Positions 1 through 7,883 of a stretch of DNA of 64,000 nt are shown here, one piece after another. The translations under genes and the position numbers were made by a program. The notes beneath the pieces were generated by a model. It was given only the letters and a program-made list of their open reading frames with translations. It was not told the DNA's origin and did not search any database. This DNA is from Bryobacterales bacterium (GTDB lineage Bacteria > Acidobacteriota > Terriglobia > Bryobacterales > Bryobacteraceae): contig JADJOP010000002.1 in NCBI GenBank assembly GCA_016713735.1, forward strand, positions 434,001 to 498,000, read 5' to 3'. Within the stretch, counting starts at the first letter, position 1, and each line of letters begins with the position of its first letter.

Positions 1-2233
1 CAGCTTCAACGTCATCCACGCCGCCATCGTAAGCCGCCTGCAACGAAGCCACCTCGGCCTCCAGTTCGGCCTGCAACTCGGCCAGTTGCTCTTTGACGCG
101 ATCCAGGTTCGCGGCGGCCAGGTCCACGTCGCTGGACTGCCGTTTGGTCCGCCCGTAGCTCTTTGCCGCCGTTCCGAGTCCACCAAGGCTCGATTTCCTG
201 CCGCCACCGAACAGCACGCCCAGCACACCTTTGGCGATGTCCACGCCCATGCTCATTTTCTGCTGGCTGGCCTGTTCCTGCTCCCGCTGCACGGCGGCCT
301 CGGCGCGGTGGGCGCGGTCCTCGAGGACGGCGATCTTGGGGGCGTATTTGGCGCGCAGGCGTGTGACCTCGCGGTCGCGCTCCTCGCGGGCCAGTTGCTG
401 GAGATGCAGCCTGAAGTCGCGCTCGCTTTCGCCAGGCTGGGAGTTCACTTTGTACTTCGCGCTGCGGAACACCTCGACGGTTTGGCTATTGGCGAGCCAG
501 GTGGCGTACTCACGCTGCCACTTCGTGAGGAGATTGGCCGGCACCGCATCGCCCGCCGTGCTCTCGTCGGCCTCCTCCGCCTCGTCCCACTTGGGGAGGT
601 TGGTGTTGCCGGCAATGGCGGCGGCGAACGCAACCGTGCGCTCCTCATCGATTTTGGTCTTCGTGTCGCTAAAGCGAATCGTCGCCACGGCTATGACGCG
701 CTTCTCCGCCGGTTCCGTGATGGGTGCGGCGGAGGCAGTGGTTGGGGGGTGGGCGGCGGTTGCCGCCGCCGTCGCGGTTGCGGCCACTCCTCCAACAGCC
801 CCTGATGGCGCCGAGGCCGCCGCTCTTGTGAGAGGTGCGAGCTGCTTGATCTGCTGGCGCGTGAGCGGTCCGCGCAGATAGGACATGGCCCAGCGGGTTT
901 CAAAGACTGTGGGGGCATCGTCGTGAACATTGTTCATGAGGAACACGCGGCTGCCGAGCCCGGCCAGCGTCTGTTCCATGCGGCCGCGATCGAATCTCCC
1001 TCCGGCGGCGGTGGAGGCCCCTTCGAGGCCCTCCAGCACGCGCTCCTTGTCGCGCTCGGTCTGAAGGCGTCCGATGAACCAGGTGCCGGCGTTGGAGAGG
1101 CCTTTGTAGTCGAGGTCGACCGGATTCTGCGTGGCAAGCACGACGCCGAGGCCAAAGGCTCGCGCCTGCTTGAGCAGGGTCAGAAGGGGCATTTTCGAGG
1201 GCGGGTTGGAGACAGGCGGAAAGTATCCGAAAATCTCGTCCATGTAGAGGATGGCTCGCAGGCTGGTGGTGCCGGCCTGCTGGCGCATCCAGGCCAGGGT
1301 GTTGTTCAAGACGAGCGACACGACGAACATGCGCTCAGCGTCGGAAAGATGCGCGATGGAGAGAATGGCCACCCGCGGTTTGCCCTGGGGCGTGTAGAGC
1401 AGATTGCCAATATCGAGAGGTACGCCTTCCATCCATTGCGAGAAGCCGGGCGAGGCGAGCAGGTTGTTGAGCTGCATGGCCAGGCGCATGCGGTCCTTCG
1501 AGGGGTAGAACGTTTCCAGCTCGAGGACGCCGACGCGCTCGAATGGCGGCGACTGCACCTGCTGGATGAGTTGGCCCAGTTCGAGGCTGGCGCCGTCGCG
1601 CCAGGCGTTGTCGAGAATGTTGGACAGCAGAATGTGCTCGCGGCTTTGGATGGGGTCGGCTTCGATGCCGAGTAGTCCGAGCAAGGAGGTGGCGGTGGCC
1701 TGAATGCGCTCGGTGTAGAGTTCGCGGTCCTCGGCCGCGGCCCCCGTGGGGGCGTCGAACGACCTCAGAACGCACACCGGGATGCCGGCGTTGGAGCCCG
1801 GCGTATAGATGGCGAACTCAGCGGCATTGCGCAGCATGCGGATGCGCTCGCCCGACTGGCCCCACTTGGCGAGACCGGTGGCCCAAAGCTCAGCCTGCTG
1901 GCGCGGGAAATCAGCGGTGGGGATGCCCTTGCGAGCGGCGTCGTCGAGGTTCACCCAGGGGGCGAAATCCTCAGGGCGCAGATCGGGAAAGGTGAGCAGC
2001 AGGTTGGAGAGATCGCCCTTGGGGTCGATGATGAGGGCGGGGATGCCGTCGATGGCGGCTTCCTCCAGCAGGCTGATGCAGAGCCCGGTCTTGCCGCTGC
2101 CCGTCATGCCGACGCACACGGCGTGGGTCACGAGGTCGCGCGAATCATAGAGCAGGGGCTCCGGTTTCTGCTGGCGGGTGTCGAGGTCGTAGTGGCGTCC
2201 GAGGTAGAAGACGCCGAGTTTTTCAAAGTCCAT
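1..2233 (-). CDS. HerA-like (DUF853-type) DNA-translocase ATPase, C-terminus cut by window edge
   Basis: The minus-strand frame beginning ATG at 2233 stays open to the window edge (744 codons) and lacks its C-terminal end. Residues 42-50 are a Walker A loop (GMTGSGKTG), followed by a Walker B-like strand LIIDPKGDL near residue 70 and a second acidic strand (LYMDEIFGYFPP) further on; LATQNPVDLDYKGL is typical of the HerA/VirD4/FtsK-like superfamily. After the ATPase core (about 490 residues) comes an Ala/Thr-rich linker and then charged heptad-like sequence (DRVKEQLAELQAELEAEV) predicting a coiled coil. Members are cytoplasmic hexameric ATPases thought to move DNA or protein; the substrate cannot be told from sequence. 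Its start overlaps the end of the CoA-transferase gene by 11 bases, so the two are probably cotranscribed. No nuclease partner (NurA) is seen in the window. Confidence 0.88.
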   Translation of the reverse strand, partial: MDFEKLGVFYLGRHYDLDTRQQKPEPLLYDSRDLVTHAVCVGMTGSGKTGLCISLLEEAAIDGIPALIIDPKGDLSNLLLTFPDLRPEDFAPWVNLDDAARKGIPTADFPRQQAELWATGLAKWGQSGERIRMLRNAAEFAIYTPGSNAGIPVCVLRSFDAPTGAAAEDRELYTERIQATATSLLGLLGIEADPIQSREHILLSNILDNAWRDGASLELGQLIQQVQSPPFERVGVLELETFYPSKDRMRLAMQLNNLLASPGFSQWMEGVPLDIGNLLYTPQGKPRVAILSIAHLSDAERMFVVSLVLNNTLAWMRQQAGTTSLRAILYMDEIFGYFPPVSNPPSKMPLLTLLKQARAFGLGVVLATQNPVDLDYKGLSNAGTWFIGRLQTERDKERVLEGLEGASTAAGGRFDRGRMEQTLAGLGSRVFLMNNVHDDAPTVFETRWAMSYLRGPLTRQQIKQLAPLTRAAASAPSGAVGGVAATATAAATAAHPPTTASAAPITEPAEKRVIAVATIRFSDTKTKIDEERTVAFAAAIAGNTNLPKWDEAEEADESTAGDAVPANLLTKWQREYATWLANSQTVEVFRSAKYKVNSQPGESERDFRLHLQQLAREERDREVTRLRAKYAPKIAVLEDRAHRAEAAVQREQEQASQQKMSMGVDIAKGVLGVLFGGGRKSSLGGLGTAAKSYGRTKRQSSDVDLAAANLDRVKEQLAELQAELEAEVASLQAAYDGGVDDVEA

Positions 2234-3413
2234 CCGAGTCGTCCTTCAAAGAATCCAAGATAACCTGCGTGTGCTCGCCGATGAGGGGAGGGCGGCGATA
2301 GCGGAAGGCCGCGCCCTCAATGCGCGCAGGGTGGGCCATGGTGGTGGCGGTGAATTCGTGGTCGCCGAAGGAGGCCATGAAGCCGCCTTGCTCCTCGAGT
2401 TCGGTGAGAATGTCGCCTACCCGTGAAACGGGCGCGCAGGGAATTTCATGCCGCATGAGCACTTCGAGCATATCGGCGCAACGCTGGCGGAAGATGGCAG
2501 ATTCGATCTCATTCACCAGTTCGGCGCGATGCTCGTTACGCAGCGGATTCGAGGCAAAGCGCGGATCGGCGAGCCACTCCGGTCGTTCCAACGCGCGGCA
2601 GAAACGTTCCCAGAGCCGTTCGTTGGGAGCGCCGGCGACGACAAAGCCGTCGGCGCAGCGGAAGGCCTGGTAAGGCACGATGTTGGGCTGGGCGTGCCCC
2701 ACCTGCGGCGGTTCCTCGCCCGTCATGAGAAACGCCGCTGTCTGAGGGGCCATGGCGGCGAGCATGCTGTGGAGGAGGTTCACTTCCATGCGGCGGCCGG
2801 CACCGGAGCGTTCGCGTGCGTACAGCGCTGCTAGGATTGCCTGCTCGGCGAACAGGCCGGTAAGCACGTCAGCCACGGGAAACGCGGCCTTCACGGGTTC
2901 GCCGCCGGGCGCGGCACTGGTATGCATGAATCCAGACAAAGCCTGCACCATGAGATCGTACCCCGGCCGCGCGCTCCATGGACCGGTTTGTCCGAATCCG
3001 GAAACAGAGCAGTAGATGAGACCGGGGTTGGAGGCCGACAACGCGGCGTAACCGATGCCCAGGCGGTCAGCCACGGCAGGCCGGAAATTCTCGATGACCA
3101 CGTCCGCGCGGCGGGCGAGTTCGCATGCCGCCGCCAGACCCTCAGCCGATTTCAGATCGATCGCGATGCTCTGCTTGTTGCGGTTCATGGAGACGAAGTA
3201 GGTGCTCCACTTGCGTCCCTGCGAATCTTCCACGAACGGCGGTCCCCAGGCGCGCGTTTCGTCTCCGCGTCCGGCCTCTTCGACTTTGATGATGCGCGCG
3301 CCGAGGTCGCCCATCAGCATGGTGCAGAAGGGGCCGGCGACGGCGCGGGTGAAGTCGAGCACAACGACGCCTTCCAGCGGCAGGCTCTGCCGTACTGGCT
3401 CTGATTGGATCAC
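2223..3413 (-). CDS. CaiB/BaiF-type (family III) CoA-transferase
   Basis: Predicted 396-residue cytosolic enzyme that moves CoA between carboxylic acids. The N-terminus (LEGVVVLDFTRAVAGPFC) and the segment LKSAEGLAAACELARRADVV are typical of the family, and the Asp in GYDLMVQALSG matches the position of the catalytic Asp in formyl-CoA transferase. The frame is open further upstream, but I chose the GTG at 3413 because the conserved family sequence begins there and the preceding 78 codons overlap the divergent beta-lactamase gene and look random. The chosen start leaves 26 bases before that gene. The acyl-CoA substrate is unknown; no CoA ligase or dehydrogenase lies next to it. Confidence 0.87.
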   Translation of the reverse strand: MIQSEPVRQSLPLEGVVVLDFTRAVAGPFCTMLMGDLGARIIKVEEAGRGDETRAWGPPFVEDSQGRKWSTYFVSMNRNKQSIAIDLKSAEGLAAACELARRADVVIENFRPAVADRLGIGYAALSASNPGLIYCSVSGFGQTGPWSARPGYDLMVQALSGFMHTSAAPGGEPVKAAFPVADVLTGLFAEQAILAALYARERSGAGRRMEVNLLHSMLAAMAPQTAAFLMTGEEPPQVGHAQPNIVPYQAFRCADGFVVAGAPNERLWERFCRALERPEWLADPRFASNPLRNEHRAELVNEIESAIFRQRCADMLEVLMRHEIPCAPVSRVGDILTELEEQGGFMASFGDHEFTATTMAHPARIEGAAFRYRRPPLIGEHTQVILDSLKDDSDGL

Positions 3414-3439
3414 CTCGTCATTATCGCTACAATCGGCGA

Positions 3440-4321
3440 ATGCGCTTCGTCCTGGCTCTGTTCGTCTCCCTGCCGTTGTTTGCCCAGCCGCCCGAAGTGG
3501 CGCAGTTGTGGGAGAACAAGTTGGACAAACAGATCGCCGGTTACGCGCAAGCGCTCGATGGCGTAGTGGGGCTGGCGGCCATCGACCTGACGACCGGTCG
3601 CACCATTTGTTTTCAGTGCGAGACGCAGTTTGCCACCGCGAGCTCAATCAAGATCCCGATCCTCATCGGCATGTTCCGGGCGATGCGGGCCGGCGAGTTC
3701 AAGATCGACGACAAGGTGACGCTGGAAAAGAAAGACATGGTAGGCGGCAGCGGACACTTGAACCCGACCATCGAGAAGGGGCCGCTCACGCTCACGGTTC
3801 GCGAGTTGATGACCGCAATGATCGAGACGAGCGACAACACGGCGACCAACCGCTGCATCCGCATGGTGGGCATGGAGCGGGTGAACCGGATTCTGGAGGA
3901 CCTGGGCTTCCACGCCATCCGCCTGCAGCGCGTGATGATGGACGCCGAAGCCGGGCGCGCGGACCGCGAGAACATCGCATCGCCGGTCGAGATGGCGCGC
4001 CTCGTGGAGATGCTCTATCGCGGAACAGCGGCGCCGGCCGAAGACTGCAAAGCGATGCTCGACATTATGCGCCTGGTGAAGGGCGGAATGAACAAAGCCG
4101 TGCCCGAGGGGACGGCGATTGCGTCGAAGACGGGCGGCATTCCCGGCGTAAAGAACCAGGTGGGAATCGTGTATCTGGCGAACCGTCCGTTTGTGCTGAG
4201 CGTCTACGCGAGCATGTTGGGTGACGCGAAGGTCGACCCCGTGGAGGATCTGACCAGCCTCGTGTGCCGGTTTTTCGACCGGCTCGGGCGTGCCAATCGG
4301 TACGGGCATCTGGTGCGGTAA
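3440..4321 (+). CDS. class A beta-lactamase-like serine hydrolase, exported
   Basis: A 293-residue protein with an N-terminal signal peptide (MRFVLALFVSLPLFAQ). It carries the three penicillin-interacting motifs of the class A/PBP fold: SSIK at residues 68-71 (nucleophile Ser and Lys), SDN at 131-133 and KTG at 230-232. The omega-loop region (MMDAEAGRADRENIAS) has several acidic residues but no clear E-x-x-L-N motif, so the deacylation Glu cannot be assigned. It is therefore either a weak beta-lactamase or a related periplasmic serine hydrolase. It is divergent from the CoA-transferase with 26 bases between them and convergent with the amidase. No AmpR-type regulator is adjacent. Confidence 0.87.
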   Translation: MRFVLALFVSLPLFAQPPEVAQLWENKLDKQIAGYAQALDGVVGLAAIDLTTGRTICFQCETQFATASSIKIPILIGMFRAMRAGEFKIDDKVTLEKKDMVGGSGHLNPTIEKGPLTLTVRELMTAMIETSDNTATNRCIRMVGMERVNRILEDLGFHAIRLQRVMMDAEAGRADRENIASPVEMARLVEMLYRGTAAPAEDCKAMLDIMRLVKGGMNKAVPEGTAIASKTGGIPGVKNQVGIVYLANRPFVLSVYASMLGDAKVDPVEDLTSLVCRFFDRLGRANRYGHLVR

Positions 4322-4328
4322 GCGGCTG

Positions 4329-5636
4329 TTAGCGCTCCAACCCGGGCGACGGCACGGGCACATCCACGCGCTGCTCGCGCCACCGGCGTGTGTGCATGTC
4401 ACCCAACCAGGGATCGGCGTAGCTGCGGTTGAGGTCGATCGTGGCGGTGGCCGCCGTGCCGCGGTCGCGGGCTTCGCTAAGGCGTTCGCCCGCCGGGTCC
4501 ATGATGTAGGTGGGGTGATTGTAGCCGGAGGAGATCAGGAACACCTGGTTCTCGATCGCCCGCGCCTTGGCAAGGCTCTCGTCGCCGCCCCAAATGGGCA
4601 TGAGAATCATCTCTGCGCCTTGGGTGGCCAACGCGCGTGCCGGGTCGCTGAAGAAGACGTCATAGCAGATCATCAGGCCAACTGTTCCGAAATCGGTGGC
4701 GAACACCGGGTAGGAATTTCCAGGCGTAAGGCCCTTCTCGACTTCTTCGCGCGGCAGGTAGACCTTGCGGTATTTCCCGGCGAGGTTGCCGTTGCGGTCG
4801 AGCATCACGGCTGTGTTGTACAGCGTCGTGCCTTCGCGTTCGTAGATTCCGGCGACCACGTAGGCCTTCCGCTTGCGGGCGACCTCAGCGAGGCGAAGCG
4901 TTGTCGGCCCGGGAACTGTCTCGGCGATTTCGGCATAGGTCTTCGTGGTGCCGACAACAGTGATTCCCTCCGGCAGCAGGATGACATCGACTCCGGATGG
5001 TACGCTCTTCTCGATCGTGTCGAGAAATTGGGTCACGCTTTCGGCCGAGCCGGAGGTGCCGCGCGGATAAAGGTTCACGGTGGAGACGCGAACGGTGCGC
5101 GCACCGGGATCGGCAATCTTCTCGAGCGTGAGGTCGTCCCACCAAACTGTGCCCGTGGGGGCGTTGCTGAGGTAGAGCTGGATGACGACGCCGGCGGCCT
5201 CCTTGGGCGCGGCAACCTGAGTGGTGAGCCGTGTCCAGGTTCCTTCGCGGCGGGCATGCGCGACGTATTCCGGCTGGCCAGTGCGTTTGCCCGCGGCCGT
5301 ACGCCAATCGAGCCGCGCCACCACCTGCCAGTTCTCGGCGGCAACGGAATCGGTCTGGTAGTGCGCGGTGAACCGATACCACCCGCCCGGCGTGATGCCG
5401 GCCACGTTGCGCTCCCAGCCGCCGTGTTCGGCCGCGTTGCTGGCGCCGCCGATGGCGAGCGAGCCGGCTTCGCCTCGGTTCACACGCCGCTCAACGAAGG
5501 CGTTGGGTCGGGTTTCCGGCCGCGCGCTCCACACCGTCCAGCCATCGGCGCCGGGCGAGAAACCCGACTGCCGGTAGATCGTCTCGCCGGGCAGTAGCCC
5601 GGCCAGCATCAACAGTGAGAGCGCGCAGCGGAACAT
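4329..5636 (-). CDS. exported carbon-nitrogen hydrolase (nitrilase superfamily)
   Basis: A 435-residue protein with signal peptide MFRCALSLLMLAGLLPG, giving the start at 5636. Residues 20-185 resemble a beta-sandwich carbohydrate-binding-type domain (GGWYRFTAHYQTDSV, VWWDDLTLEKI). The second half is a nitrilase domain with the Glu-Lys-Cys triad visible as LLPEGITVVG, KYRKVYLPREE and GLMICYDVFFSD. Such enzymes hydrolyse amide or nitrile C-N bonds. Fusion to a binding module and export suggest an extracytoplasmic amidase acting on a polymer or glycan-linked amide; that is inference. It follows the small exported gene 5647-6216 in the same direction with 10 bases between, so they probably share a transcript. 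Confidence 0.85.
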   Translation of the reverse strand: MFRCALSLLMLAGLLPGETIYRQSGFSPGADGWTVWSARPETRPNAFVERRVNRGEAGSLAIGGASNAAEHGGWERNVAGITPGGWYRFTAHYQTDSVAAENWQVVARLDWRTAAGKRTGQPEYVAHARREGTWTRLTTQVAAPKEAAGVVIQLYLSNAPTGTVWWDDLTLEKIADPGARTVRVSTVNLYPRGTSGSAESVTQFLDTIEKSVPSGVDVILLPEGITVVGTTKTYAEIAETVPGPTTLRLAEVARKRKAYVVAGIYEREGTTLYNTAVMLDRNGNLAGKYRKVYLPREEVEKGLTPGNSYPVFATDFGTVGLMICYDVFFSDPARALATQGAEMILMPIWGGDESLAKARAIENQVFLISSGYNHPTYIMDPAGERLSEARDRGTAATATIDLNRSYADPWLGDMHTRRWREQRVDVPVPSPGLER

Positions 5637-5646
5637 AAGGGCCTCC

Positions 5647-6216
5647 TCAAGACTTCGATTTGTCGGGGAGTTTCTTCCACTCCTCGGCGGGAATCTCACG
5701 CTTCGGCCAGGCAATTTTTTCAAATGGCCAAGCCGCGCGCAACCACTGCTTCATGTCCTTGACCAGGGTGGCTTCAAATCCTGCGTCGTACATCGCCTTG
5801 GTCACCCAGATGGTGGCCGTGGCGTCATAGCCCTGCTTGGGGCTGGGTTTGATGTAGAGGCACCCGAGCTCCTTGGAGCCGTCAGGCGTGAGCACGGCAT
5901 AGGTGAATGACTTGCGCGCGTCGAAGCGGGCCTTCTCGCCCTGGACATCTTTCAGCGCCTCCTCCATCGTGAGGCCGGCGTGAGGCCAACCGCCGCCGCT
6001 AAACGTGGAGCGGAGGTGATCAATGGAACTCATGTAGGCGTCGTAGTCCTGCTTTTCCAGGCCGGGCCCGAGGGGGACGAGCTTGTAGGTCTTGGTAACG
6101 TATGTCCGCGGCACCTGGAAGGTGGCCGGGACGAGCTGGGCAAAACACGCGACGGGGAGTGTTGCCAGCACAAGTGTGCGAATGGTAGCTGGCAGCATCT
6201 CCGTATTGTCGCGCAT
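5647..6216 (-). CDS. exported protein of unknown function, GNAT-like segment
   Basis: 189 residues (or 182 from the second Met at 6195). The N-terminus MLPATIRTLVLATLPVACFAQ looks like a signal peptide. The middle (SSIDHLRSTFSGGGWPHAGL, FTYAVLTPDGSKELGCLYI, TIWVTKAMYDAGFEATLV) resembles a small family with a GNAT acetyltransferase-like fold, in which the strand 'ELGCLYI' would be the acetyl-CoA-facing strand. An acetyltransferase with a signal peptide would be unusual, so I make no functional call. It is the upstream partner of the exported amidase. Confidence 0.7.
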   Translation of the reverse strand: MRDNTEMLPATIRTLVLATLPVACFAQLVPATFQVPRTYVTKTYKLVPLGPGLEKQDYDAYMSSIDHLRSTFSGGGWPHAGLTMEEALKDVQGEKARFDARKSFTYAVLTPDGSKELGCLYIKPSPKQGYDATATIWVTKAMYDAGFEATLVKDMKQWLRAAWPFEKIAWPKREIPAEEWKKLPDKSKS

Positions 6217-6260
6217 TGCATCGAGCCGCCGCGTGGGCCACGGTACACTGAGTGATTGCC

Positions 6261-6785
6261 ATGGAACTCAAAGGGAAACGCATTGCCATCCTCGTTGACC
6301 AGCTCTATCAGGAGATGGAGGTCTGGTATCCGCTCTACCGCTTTCAGGAGGCGGGCGCGGAAGTGATCACAGTGGGGGCCGAGGCGGGGAAGACCTATCC
6401 GAGCAAGCTCGGCTATCCGTGCGTAGCGCAGAAATCCTATGACCAGGTGTCGGCGGCCGATTTCGACGGCGTTGTGGCGCCGGGCGGCTTTGCCCCCGAC
6501 CACATTCGCCGTCATCCCAAAGCCGGTGCTCTGGTGGCCGAGTTGAGCCGGCAGGGCAAGCTCATCGCCGCCATCTGCCATGGCCCGTGGGTGTTGTGCT
6601 CGGCTGAGGGCATGTTGAAGGGGCGCAAGGCGACCAGTTTCTTCGCCATCAAGGATGACGTGATCAACGCCGGCGCGGAATGGTCCGATGCCGAGGTGGT
6701 GGTGGACAGGAACCTCGTCACCTCGCGCAAGCCCGAGGATTTGCCGGCATTCTGCCGCGCCTGCATCGCCGTTCTGGCACAATAA
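6261..6785 (+). CDS. DJ-1/PfpI family protein
   Basis: A 174-residue cytosolic protein of the PfpI/YhbO group (glutamine-amidotransferase-like fold). The nucleophile elbow is AAICHGPWVLCSA, with the reactive Cys followed by His; the upstream Glu expected to polarise it is in the N-terminal segment (LYQEMEVWYPLYRF). Length and motifs are normal for the family, whose members act as glyoxalase III/deglycase-like stress proteins or weak peptidases. I chose the ATG at 6261; a GTG nine bases upstream (6252) is also in frame. It stands alone between a divergent gene and the ABC exporter. Confidence 0.9.
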   Translation: MELKGKRIAILVDQLYQEMEVWYPLYRFQEAGAEVITVGAEAGKTYPSKLGYPCVAQKSYDQVSAADFDGVVAPGGFAPDHIRRHPKAGALVAELSRQGKLIAAICHGPWVLCSAEGMLKGRKATSFFAIKDDVINAGAEWSDAEVVVDRNLVTSRKPEDLPAFCRACIAVLAQ

Positions 6786-6926
6786 CGCGATGCCATTCTT
6801 GTTCTCTTGCGGGGCGGAGTTGCCGGCCGGTGACGAACGCCAGTCAGGTGCGGGACAATGGAGTCACCCCGGTTTCGTCTCCTCCTGTAGCGACGTCGAG
6901 TTGAGCGCGGTCGGCAACTATCTCTC

Positions 6927-7868
6927 ATGGCTGGCACACTGAACAACGGCTTGGCGATTTCCGTCCAGGGCCTGCACAAGTCCTACGGCGATTTTGAAGC
7001 CGTGCGGGGCATCGACTTCGAGGTCCGCATCGGCGAGGTCTTCGGATTGCTCGGGCCGAATGGCGCCGGCAAGACGACGACGGTTGAGATTCTCGAAGGG
7101 CTGCGGCAGGCAACTTCAGGCAGAGTTTCGGTATTGGGGCTCGACCCCATGGTGCAAACCGCGGCGCTGAAGGACCGCATCGGCGTCTGCCTCCAGGCGA
7201 CCAACCTGCCGGAAAAACTCACCGTCGCCGAAGCGTTGACGCTATTTGCCGCCTTCTATTCACGCACCGTAAGCGGCGACGATCTGCTGAAGCGCCTCCA
7301 ACTCTGGGAAAAACGGAACTCCGGATATGGCACGCTTTCCGGCGGGCAGAAGCAGCGCCTGGCGCTGGCCATGGCGATGATCAACGATCCGCAACTGGTG
7401 TTTCTCGATGAACCGTCGACCGGGTTGGACCCGCAGGCGCGGCTGGAGATTCACAAGCTGATCGAGGAGTTGAAGGCTGAGAAACGTACGATTCTGCTGA
7501 CTACGCACTACATTGAGGAGGCTGAGCGGTTGTGCGACCGTGTGGCCATTGTGGACGAGGGGCGCATCATCGCCATCGGTTCGCCGCGGGAGATTCAGCA
7601 GCGCACGGTGGGGCACTCGCGCATTGAAATCGTGGTGGCGCGCCCCTTGGAGAACCCCACGCCGCCTGAGTCGATTGGCGCCGAAAAGGTAGTCTGGAAT
7701 GAAGACCGCACAACGCTGATCGTCTCGAGCGCTCACCCCGCGCGCGCCGTGGTGGAGCTTGTGAAGTGGATCGACCAGCAGGGCGTGGAACTCGCCGACA
7801 TTCACTTGAAGCGCCCCACGCTTGAAGACGCATTCATCGAACTCACCGGCAAGAGTTTGCGCGAATAG
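6927..7868 (+). CDS. ABC-2 type exporter ATP-binding protein
   Basis: A 313-residue ATPase with Walker A (GPNGAGKTTT), Q-loop, signature LSGGQKQR, Walker B with D-loop (LVFLDEPSTGLDP) and the switch His in LLTTHYIEEAERL. The C-terminal 80 residues after the nucleotide-binding domain are the usual drug/antibiotic-exporter extension. It is followed after 15 bases by the permease fusion gene, so the pair forms one exporter. The cargo is unknown. Confidence 0.95.
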   Translation: MAGTLNNGLAISVQGLHKSYGDFEAVRGIDFEVRIGEVFGLLGPNGAGKTTTVEILEGLRQATSGRVSVLGLDPMVQTAALKDRIGVCLQATNLPEKLTVAEALTLFAAFYSRTVSGDDLLKRLQLWEKRNSGYGTLSGGQKQRLALAMAMINDPQLVFLDEPSTGLDPQARLEIHKLIEELKAEKRTILLTTHYIEEAERLCDRVAIVDEGRIIAIGSPREIQQRTVGHSRIEIVVARPLENPTPPESIGAEKVVWNEDRTTLIVSSAHPARAVVELVKWIDQQGVELADIHLKRPTLEDAFIELTGKSLRE

Positions 7869-7883
7869 GCGCGCCGCACAGCC

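Noticed and set aside
86..1675. Long plus-strand frames across the first 1.7 kb
   Set aside because: They are antisense to the HerA-like ATPase, whose Walker motifs and coiled coil are clear on the minus strand, and they have no recognisable motifs.
4290..5597. 435-codon plus-strand frame over the amidase gene
   Set aside because: Antisense shadow of a high-GC gene; the minus-strand protein has a full nitrilase triad and a signal peptide.
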